Source: Paramyrothecium sp. XJ0827 (lineage: Eukaryota > Ascomycota > Sordariomycetes > Hypocreales > Stachybotryaceae). Taken from it: a stretch of DNA of 64,000 nt. This document shows positions 56,395 to 64,000 of this stretch, one piece after another. Under the pieces are notes generated by a model. It was not told the DNA's origin, searched no databases, and was given only the letters and a program-made list of their open reading frames with translations. The stretch covers positions 1,922,001 to 1,986,000 of the forward strand of contig JAJFPB010000002.1 of assembly GCA_020881915.1 (NCBI GenBank). Direction: 5' to 3'. The position numbers were made by a program, and so were the translations under genes. Position 1 is the stretch's first letter. Each line of letters begins with the position of its first letter.

Positions 56395-57126
56395 TCATGA
56401 AGACGTATTGAACCCCAGACCATCTCTTATCTTCTGACGCCTCTCGCTCTCCAACCGTCTCCAGTCATCGTCATCCAATTTAGGGGCATCCAGCGGCTCC
56501 CTGAAGGCGGTGCCAGGAGCCACCATTTCCGTCCTTGGCTCCCAAATGTCTTCGCTGCTGGGGCGGCCGGGCGTGTAGTACTTGGCGTGCTCCTTGTTGC
56601 GGTAGTGCTCCTTGATCAGGCGCTCCTTCATCTCGGCCGAATAGCTCTTGGTGCGCATGCAGAACCAGAAGTCATCCCACTGCTCGCTACAGGAGCGCAT
56701 GGAGCCGTAGCGGTACACGGCGTTCCACTGGCCGCCGAGAGAGTTACACTGCCAGGCGAGGTCGAAGGCCTGGCGGCAGCTCATCTCGGCCGGTAGCAGG
56801 GCTTCGGACATTTCGGACTGGGGAGGCGCGGTCGTAGGGGCGACCGGCTCTTGGGACGAGGTGCGGAGGGAGGAGAACCATGATGAAGATGATGCGTTGG
56901 AGGAGGATTGTGCTGATGATGAATTCGAGGGAGAGGTGGTGTTCTGCTGGTCTGCCTTCCCAGAGTCCTTGGTGAAGAGTTCGAAGAATTTTTGGATCTC
57001 GGGGTCGACGGGTTCGTTTGGCGCCGATGGTTTCGGCTGTGATGCTGGTGCTTGCCCCGAAGACGATTGGTTCTGTGCAGGCGTCGACGGCTTCTCAGGC
57101 GAGGGGGAAGCCCAAAGCCAACCCAT
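56395..57126 (-). CDS. Emi1-like DUF3128 protein with twin CX9C motif (243 aa)
   Basis: Homologue of yeast early meiotic induction protein 1 (DUF3128). Single exon; start at MGWLWASPSPEK, as the in-frame sequence upstream to 57207 has no family resemblance. The N-terminal ~100 residues are Ser/Pro/Gln-rich and variable. The conserved domain begins SEALLPAEMSCRQAFDLAWQ and carries two CX9C helices: C117-x9-C127 and C146-x9-C156 (CSEQWDDFWFC). LIKEHYRNKEHAKYYTPGRP, SSEDIWEPRTEMV and a charged tail follow. Twin CX9C proteins are typically oxidised by Mia40 in the mitochondrial intermembrane space, so a mitochondrial location is plausible. The family's exact role is unsettled. It is divergent from the mitochondrial YME2 gene, 1.1 kb away. 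Confidence 0.88.
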   Translation of the reverse strand: MGWLWASPSPEKPSTPAQNQSSSGQAPASQPKPSAPNEPVDPEIQKFFELFTKDSGKADQQNTTSPSNSSSAQSSSNASSSSWFSSLRTSSQEPVAPTTAPPQSEMSEALLPAEMSCRQAFDLAWQCNSLGGQWNAVYRYGSMRSCSEQWDDFWFCMRTKSYSAEMKERLIKEHYRNKEHAKYYTPGRPSSEDIWEPRTEMVAPGTAFREPLDAPKLDDDDWRRLESERRQKIRDGLGFNTSS

Positions 57127-58219
57127 TGTGAGACTTGGATGCACGGGAGTATTGGGGTCGATGGAGTTGCGCCGCGGGTTTCCCAGAGCGAGGCTGGCAG
57201 GCAACACGAGGTATCGCGGATTGAGGCCGGATGGGAGAGCAGCAAGAGCAGCGACGCCTTAGTTAAGGTATTCGGAGGAGAAAGCGGGGTGTCTGCTTGG
57301 AAGTGCTCGATCGACAGGCGTGCCCGTGCGGTTGCGTGCGTGCATGTATGTCTTTCCTGAATGGGATATGCGTCGACAGCTGAAGGGCTTGGGTATCAAA
57401 TTCGATCGAGGGCGATTGGTTGGTGACGGATTCCGTCGTTTGGACTTTTTTTTTCCGCGATGGCTGATATGCTAACAAGATCCGCACTACTACAGAGGCC
57501 GCTGGCAGGGGGCACTTACAGTGGATTTGGAGCGCGTTGAAGCGCTGCGCGCTGCCACCAACGCTCCACACCATTCATCAACCATCCAGCATCCATCTGT
57601 ACAAACATCTCTTCATTCACTCACTTACCCAATAACCCATCCGCACAAAGGATACATTAGCTTTCCATCCGTCGGTTAGACTGTAGATGAATCAACGTTC
57701 TTGCGTCACACTTTTCAAGTCGCTGATCCATGACGGGTACTATGAGCCGTTGCTTAGCTTATGTGTTCTACTCAGACCTATATGGATTTCTTTTTAGAAG
57801 AAATATTAAATAATAAAAATGACATAATAATATAAGGAATTTGATGCATATTTGACATATGTTTTCAAGCTTTCTAGACTTTTATTATTTAATTTTTTTA
57901 ACCAGATTTTAATCTTGCAGTCGCATCTTCTGCTCGCCGCTTGACCGGGTCACCAAGTCCTGGCGCTGGCCGGTTAAACTGATCCGCCGGAACCCCGTCT
58001 CAGTCCGCGCAGCGCGCCTTTGCGGGATCCTGGTATTGCTTGGCCTTGGCTTCTTAGTGCGCGCGATGGAGACTTTGATGACCTCATTGGTGCTCGTAGC
58101 TATGCGCACGGCCACATCCAGCTCATTGCTAGTTGTTTGATCGCATCGCAACTCCTCCTCCATTCTGCTCCGTTGCCAATTAGCTATGGGATGCTGAGAA
58201 GTCGCTGGGAGCTTTCAAG
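57127..58219. other. Divergent promoter region with AT-rich block
   Basis: 1.1 kb between the Emi1-like and YME2 genes. Bases 57785-57915 are strongly AT-rich (TTAAATAATAAAAATG-like words), separating two balanced-GC halves. No ORF supported. Confidence 0.5.
57785..57915. repeat. AT-rich block
   Basis: About 130 bases of almost pure A/T words flanked sharply by sequence with normal GC. No coding potential; could be a degenerate element or a nucleosome-poor spacer. Confidence 0.45.
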
Positions 58220-60912
58220 ATGATAGCAACGCGGCGTCCTGCGACTCTGGTCGCGCGGCCGGGGTTCAAGACTCGCCTTGCGCTTCGCCCATCCATGAAC
58301 CTCCTAAGCTTGGCTCGACCCTGCGGCTTGGGCTCGATGCGCCAGCCGCTGGGTAGAGCCTGGGAGAGCACGGTGGTTCCTGAGAATAAGGACCACGGAC
58401 ACATATCAGTGCAGTCCAACGAGTCGGTTCTGTTCTTCAACAGTGAGAAATCCTGCACACCTTCGCATGATTGCTATGCCGGACCTTTACTTACAAACCT
58501 GTCTCTAGACATCTTCCCCCTGAAGCTCAGCAGCATCTTGACCCGCCCTTTTCGGACAGATCGCGACCTGACCCAGTTGATACAACGCTTTGACAGCTCG
58601 TCCCTCGGCATGATGGACCCGATTCGGCTTGTCAAGATGGCAATCCCGCAGGACATGGCCATCAAGGTGACGGAAATCCTGCCTAGACTCAAGGATGGAG
58701 GCGCGTTTGTCAAGTTCGAGCACGACCCCCAGCTATCTGCATCGGAGATTGAAGGTGCGATGATCCAAGCGAATGGGAATTCCCACAGAAGGCTAACTTG
58801 CCGACAGACACCTTGACCAAGAGACTGGAAGAAAGTCCGCTCAAGCCTTGGTTCAACCCCTTCCAGAGAATCAAAGCGCGCCTAGTGCGCGGCACCCCAT
58901 GGCTCGAGGATCTCTACAGGTACCCAAGTGGTCTTGTGAAGATCGAATTCGTCCCTCCTCAACCCGGGACCACGCCAGTGGAGCTACCCGAGGAGACGCT
59001 TTACGCTCTATTTCGTCGGTACGGCAAGATCGCGGACATCACTCCTCAACCCGCCGATTCCAAAGTGACCCCCCGATACGCCCTTGTGGGCTTTCCCTTG
59101 ACTCGCGACGCCATCATGGCCCGTAACTGTATGCATGGTTTCGTGGTTGACGAAGTCCACGGCGGCGGCAAAGACGGCACGAAACTCCGCATGTCCTACG
59201 AGAAGAAGGTCAAATCACACAGCATATGGAACTGGCTGACGAGCCATCCGCGCATCGTCGTTCCCGCCATTGCTGCCCTCATTGCTGGCATCTCAGTCAT
59301 TGTGTTCGACCCGATGCGTGAGTTCTTCGTCAAGCTGCACATCCAGCATTCACTGCACTTCACGAATTCGAAAATATACAAGTGGTTCAAATCGCAAACA
59401 GATGGCTTCTCGTTTGGCCGAAAGACGGAGAAGAATGAAGGCTTGAACTCGGTGTGGAAACACAGACGCGACCTGATTGATCAGTTACGGGGTTGGCTCG
59501 ATGGAAGCTCCGACACTTTCATCGTGGTCACAGGTCCAAAGGGCTCAGGCAAGGCGGAGATGGTCATGAACCAGACGCTTGAGGGGCGCAAGAACGTTTT
59601 GATGATCGATTGCCGGCCTGTAGTGGAAGCCAGAGGCGAATCGGGCACCATTAAGAGGCTCGCCACTGCAGTCGGCTACCGACCTGTCTTTTCGTGGGCC
59701 AACAGCATGAGCAGCATGATCGACCTGGCTGTCCAGAGCACCACTGGCGTGAAGGCCGGCTTCTCCGAGACTCTCGAATCCCAGCTGAACAAGATCCTGC
59801 ACATCACGGCGTCCTCCCTTAAGGATGTAGCCCTCTCGGACCGCTCCAGCAAGGACAATGATGCAAATCTCTCCGAGGATGCCTATCTGGAAGCCCATCC
59901 TGAGCGGCGCCCGGTCGTTGTCATCGACAACTTCCTCCACAAGAACGAAGAAAAATCAATCGTCTACGATAAGATTGCAGAATGGGCAGCTTCGATTGTC
60001 CAGAACAACGTGGCTCACATCATCTTCCTTACCAGAGACTCGTCGTTTACCAAACCCCTGACCAAGGCATTGCCAGACCGCGTCTTCCGCACGCTGTCCC
60101 TGGGTGACCTTGACCCAGAGGTTGCAAGGAATTTTGTTCTTGGCCGCCTCGATGAGTACAAGCAGAGCGACGAGAAGGAGTCCAAGGACCACAAAGAGAG
60201 CGAAGAAGCACAAGCCAAGGCGGAAGCTGCGAAACCTGATCTCGCCGAGCTGGATGAATGCATTAGCACCTTGGGAGGCCGTCTTACTGACCTTGAATTC
60301 TTTTCGCGACGACTCCGAACCGGCCAAACCCCAAAGCAAGCATTGACAGAAATTGTGGACGAGAATGTCACGGACATAGTGAAGATGTTCCTCCTTGGAA
60401 AGACCAGTGATACAGAGAGGAAGTGGTCTACGCAGCAGGCTTGGCATGTGGTCAAGGCCTTGGCTAAAAACCCAAGCCTTCGTTACAACCAGATTCTTCT
60501 GTCGCCTGCTTTTGCTTCTTCGACGACACCGGCCGCTGCTGATGGCGAGGCAGCCCTCGAGAGCCTCACCAGCGCCGAGCTCATTTCCGTCAAATTCCAC
60601 AAGGGCCGGCCCCAGACCATCACAGCCGGCAAGCCGCTGCACCAGGCAGCTTTCTCGGTCCTGCAGCGGGACAGCGTCCTCCGGGCCAAGATGGACCTGG
60701 CGGTGCTGAGCGAGACGGCCAAGGGCGAGGCGAAGAGCATAGAGTCGGTGGAGAACGAGCTCGCCCTGCTGGGCAGCCTGCCGAAGCAGACCTCGGAGAC
60801 GGCTGGGCGGGTTTCCTACCTGCTCAAGAAGCTGGAGGGCAGCCAGAACAAGATCGCCCAGCTGGACAACGAGATGGCGGCACTCAAAAAGGTCCTGAAT
60901 GAGGAATACTAG
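58220..60912 (+). CDS. YME2: Mitochondrial escape protein 2 (Yme2/RNA12, 879 aa)
   Basis: Inner-membrane protein that influences maintenance and escape of mitochondrial DNA in yeast. Exons 58220-58754 and 58808-60912; the 53-nt intron is GTGCGA...GGCTAAC...CGACAG and restores SEIE-DTLTKRLEESPLKPWF. The N-terminus (MIATRRPATLVARPGFKTRL) is an Arg-rich presequence. Residues ~220-310 form an RRM-like domain (GLVKIEFVPP, LYALFRRYGKIADITPQP, YALVGFPLTRDAIMARNC). One membrane segment lies at ~329-345 (VVPAIAALIAGISVIVF). An AAA-like ATPase part follows, with P-loop GPKGSGKA at 421-428 and Walker B-like VVVIDNF near 548. A C-terminal coiled coil ends LLKKLEGSQNKIAQLDNEMA. Length matches the family (~850). 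It converges on the CENP-C gene. Confidence 0.95.
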
Positions 60913-61545
60913 GCGTGAAGTAATGATTTCTGGGTGGTGATGAGAGTGTACACGGTATGGAAAGAGAAGGGTTGTAGGTGGAACCTGTTTCAATAAATGC
61001 CCTCTGTCCCTGCAGCAATTCAGGGGAGAGGCGAATGGGACAAAGGAATATACGGAAGGGGAACGATTAGGGGCCGCAGAACGGAACAGGCTCAGAGGGA
61101 CTTGTCCCTGTAGATACCCACCTCACTATGCATACACATCACATGTTCAATACTTGGCAAAACAAATCTGGTCCCGGGCACTGCCAGTTGAATTCATTGA
61201 CGTACACATCTAACCATCATATCGACCACGACAAGATCCCCCTCCGGCACTGTCGCCGGCCCTGTCACCTAGCCTAACCCGCTTCGCCCCTTGCGCCTGA
61301 CCTGCCACCAAACCCAACCAAGCATGCATGAAACCAGGTTCGTCGCGTGGGATAAGTATGTCTTCATCCTCTCCCCATTGGAACAATCTCAGGAGCGACA
61401 AGCGGCATTCCGAGACAAGAGACAGAACATTGCGTACATGGTGGGAACCAAGAAAAGAAAAGAAAGCAAACCAAAAACATTTCATGGGGTATCAGTGACT
61501 TCGCCTCCCTCCCTACAAAGGACAAACCGAGTCCCGTGCCGGGCG
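60913..61545. other. Convergent 3' flanks of YME2 and CENP-C genes
   Basis: 633 bases. An AATAAA poly(A)-type hexamer lies at 60992-60997, 80 bases past the YME2 stop. Short plus-strand ORFs in the right half are shadows without domains. Confidence 0.5.
60992..60997 (+). terminator. Possible poly(A) signal of YME2
   Basis: AATAAA, 80 bases downstream of the stop codon, the only canonical hexamer noticed in this spacer. Confidence 0.4.
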
Positions 61546-63707
61546 TTACGCCATGCTCAGCATCGACTGCCCGGCCTCGGGCGCGCCGTTCTCCAGGGCC
61601 TGGGCCGACACCTCGCAGGCCTGGGCGAAGAAGATGCGGCAGGGGCTCTCGTAGTCGTTGCTGATGGAGTAGTAGTTGCCTGGAGGGCCAGTTAGTATCA
61701 TCATCCTACAAAAAAAAGGGGGAAGGAGAGTTGGGATGCTTACCTCTTGGGACGAACCACATGCCGCCGGCGGAGATGCGGAACTGAGCCTCGTTGACAG
61801 TCACCAGGACCTTTCCGTAATGGACAAAGAAGACCATGTGCATCTTGCGCGAGTTCTTGGGCAGCTTCTCCGCGCCCGGACCCAAGTCGACGATACCCGA
61901 GTGAAGAAAGGGCATCGTCAACGTCTTCGCGAAGCGGAAGGTGCTGTCTCTCGTCTGCGAGGTTCGGATGGCGTCGGCCGAGATGGCGATCTGGTCCTCG
62001 GTGATGTGCACGGGCTCGTCGTCGGCTGGCGGCTGGGCCTCGTACTCCCGCTCCCAGATGACCACCTCGCCCGACACGGTGCCCTCGTTGAGCTCCCAGT
62101 CCTCGGGCTCCTCCTCGTCCTGCAGCATGGCCCGGCGCTGCTTCGATTTGATTTTCGGTTTGGCGGAGCGGGGCCGGCCACGCGCACCGCGTTTCGAGGG
62201 AACTTCCTCCTCCGGCACGCGAAGCACCTCCTTGACGCTGCTGACCACAAATTCGTCGCGATAGAAGGCATCGTCCTGCTCCTCCACATCCTGCACGGCC
62301 TCTTCGCCCCTCCAATAGTGCAGCGGTTGGTATGAGTGCCTGCCCGACCTCGTTTGCGTTACGGCGTGCGGATCCCGTCGGACTGAAACCAAGCCGCGGG
62401 ATTTCGGCATTGGGGGTCCCCGTTGCAGCGCCACAAAGGAAGCCTCCCCGGGTTCAGCTTCGCCCGTGTCTCCTGCTTTAGCCGCCTTCTTCGGCCTGCC
62501 TCTCGACTTGGGTGCCTGGGCCGCTTCTGCTTTGGGTGGCACAGGAGCAGGCGGGGGGTTCGGCTTGGTCGCTTTAGGTGCCTTCGTGTTCGCTGGACCT
62601 TGTGTGCGCGGCTTCTTGGCCTGTCGGACGGGTTCTTCTTCCGGCTCTTCTGCTGGTGCCTCTAGTCGCTCTTGCGATTCCTCTCCACCCGATGAAATGC
62701 GCTGTGGGCGACGCTTACGCGATGGCGGCTGCGCTGGTTCTGGTTCCGCTTGCGGGCGATCCTTCTTGGAGGGCCGTCCTCGCTTCCTCTGGACAGGTTC
62801 TTGGTCATCATCGTCGTTGTTCGCTGGCGCTTCTTCTATTAGGCTCCGTTCCAAGGGGCCTGTATCTTCTGAAGGCTGCTCCGCTGGCAACGACGTCTTT
62901 TTCGGCCTTCCGCGCCCTTTCTTAGCCGACGGTGCAGTCTTTACCACCGGTACCACGTCCACATCTGAAGATTCGTCATTAGGAAGGTCCACAACGTCGT
63001 CCATGGCATCGATCATCCGTAGTGAGTCCTCCAGCATGTCCTCAACATCCACATCCCGCTCGTCGTCCGTGGTTGGTGCTTCAATATCCCGTCCACGTGG
63101 TCCTCCATTCGTTCTACCCTGGGCGGTCGCCTTCGACCCGTTGCCTCTAGCAGCGTACTCGAGACGTCGCGTTACCGTGGGCTCGCGCTCCTGGTCTCCA
63201 CCGATCGAACCGCGCAAAGATGGGGATGATCGCGCAATGTGAGGGTGCCTCCTCGCAGGCGACATGAGGTGTGTTTTTGCTGGCGATCGGCTGCGCGGGA
63301 TAGGATACTGGATGTTTCGCTGCCCCTTAAGCAGTGTTCGCGGACCAGGTCCGGAACCTGTTGGTAACAAGAGATTAGTCCAATGCACAATGGAAGCCAG
63401 CGGGGCTTGGTGTGAGGGAGATTCAAGTACTTGATGCAATGTCCATATCTTCACTCCCCGAATCATCTCGTATGCTCGACGCTCGCGCCTTCGCTGGGGA
63501 CGAGAAGATGTTGTCGAGCGGTTGCATGCCATATTCGTCGCGCTTGTCAGTATCCGGTAGAAAGACACCTGTTTTCCTGCGTAGGAAAGTCAGCGCCCGC
63601 GCAGGAGCTCACGGCAGAGCTTGGGTGACCCACCGACCACGAACGCCGAACTCATGGAACGCCTCGGATTCGGCATTTTCGCCGCCGCGCCGTGCGCGAG
63701 GTGCCAT
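61546..63707 (-). CDS. Inner-kinetochore protein CENP-C/Mif2 (655 aa)
   Basis: Links CENP-A nucleosomes to the outer kinetochore. Minus-strand exons 63707-63634, 63576-63431, 63357-61744 and 61679-61546; introns are 57, 73 and 64 nt. Joined, the N-terminus reads FHEFGVRGRKTGVFLPDTDK then EYGMQPLDNIFSSPAKA, the conserved Mif2 N-terminal motif that contacts the Mis12 complex. A long acidic/basic linker carries four AT-hook cores (GRGRPKK, KRGRPSK, SRGRPKK, ARGRPRS; residues ~220, 266, 359, 466). The CENP-C motif is at ~408-424 (TRSGRHSYQPLHYWRGEE), the nucleosome-binding element. The C-terminal cupin dimerisation domain (~500-635) includes MHMVFFVHYGKVLVTVNEAQ and, across the last intron, WFVPRGNYYSISNDY. 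The final residues are QSMLSMA. Confidence 0.95.
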
Positions 63708-64000
63708 GACGGACTCTGTGGCCCTGGGCTTAGGGCTTCACGATGTGGTGTAGGAGCGAGGCACCAGGGTCGGGCTTGCGATCGCTTGAAGCGTGGTCGC
63801 GTCGATGTGGCGACGGTTGAGTGAGCGGGGGAAACAAGACGACACGGATTGCGTGGCGGGGCTGTATTTTGCTTCCAACGGCCGGTGACGAATCTACCGC
63901 GCGATGTGCATTGCCTTTTGCGACGACGGTACGACGCGTTGGTTGTTGACAAAGAAACTGGAGAATGTCTAAAGGTGGTAGGGCAGGGATTAGAGAGCGG
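63708..64000. promoter_or_regulatory. CENP-C upstream region
   Basis: The right-hand 293 bases, upstream of the CENP-C start on the minus strand. No specific element recognised. The minus-strand ORF spanning 63590-63952 is in another frame and lacks any domain. Confidence 0.4.

Noticed and set aside
61676..63242. Plus-strand ORFs of 219 and 258 codons over the CENP-C gene
   Set aside because: Antisense to conserved CENP-C exons and compositionally biased.
1..64000. CRISPR arrays, intact transposons, rRNA genes, biosynthetic core genes, integrated viral genes
   Set aside because: None seen by eye on either strand; a RepeatMasker, Infernal and antiSMASH run would be needed to exclude diverged examples.

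Overview
The window is nuclear DNA of a filamentous ascomycete (Pezizomycotina, most likely Sordariomycetes; order not resolved). Evidence: intron-bearing genes with 48-65 nt GT...CTRAC...YAG introns, Kozak-like CAMMATGGC/G starts, RIP-like AT-rich islands, and fungal families (2EXR protein, Yat2-type carnitine acetyltransferase, Yme2/RNA12, Emi1/DUF3128, Mif2/CENP-C). It has the mixed density of a euchromatic chromosome arm: sixteen protein genes I can model, one tRNA gene, and long intergenic stretches (2-6.6 kb).

Layout. 1-2.6 kb (-): 5' part of a RasGEF gene fused to an N-terminal Ras-like, apparently degenerate GTPase domain, running off the left edge. 7.5-9.5 kb: a hypothetical protein (+) converging on a HIT-finger protein (-). 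11.6-12.6 kb (+): mitochondrial Fe-S scaffold NFU1. 19.1-21.9 kb (+): large PSP1-domain protein. 23.1-24.1 kb (+): unrecognised four-exon gene. 24.7-25.6 kb (+): ribosomal protein eL15. 27.0-31.2 kb (-): PUF (Puf4-like) RNA-binding protein with one or two micro-exons. 36.4-40.1 kb (+): RNA polymerase III second-largest subunit RPC2 with a 13-nt micro-exon. 40.3-41.6 kb (-): RAD57. 42.6-45.3 kb (-): carnitine acetyltransferase. 48.1-50.3 kb (+): eight-exon DHA2-type MFS transporter. 50.9-51.8 kb (+): 2EXR protein. 51.9 kb (+): tRNA-Ile(AAT) with a short intron. 54.0-56.0 kb (+): cytosolic HSP70 with a GC-AG intron. 56.4-57.1 kb (-): Emi1-like twin-CX9C protein. 58.2-60.9 kb (+): mitochondrial escape protein Yme2. 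61.5-63.7 kb (-): CENP-C/Mif2 with four AT-hooks.

The genes are mainly housekeeping and do not form a biosynthetic cluster or an operon-like system. Loose themes are translation and mRNA control (eL15, PUF, PSP1, RPC2, tRNA), mitochondria (NFU1, Emi1, Yme2) and genome maintenance (RAD57, CENP-C). I found no credible self-contained novel system, transposon, CRISPR array or secondary-metabolite core gene. The most interesting signals are the pseudo-GTPase/RasGEF fusion, the micro-exons, the GC-AG intron in HSP70, a family of short GGTACC/TACCTTA-type inverted motifs confined to intergenic DNA, a strong G-quadruplex tract, and a Puf4-type motif in the RPC2 3' flank. All gene models with introns were assembled by hand from splice signals and frame continuity.
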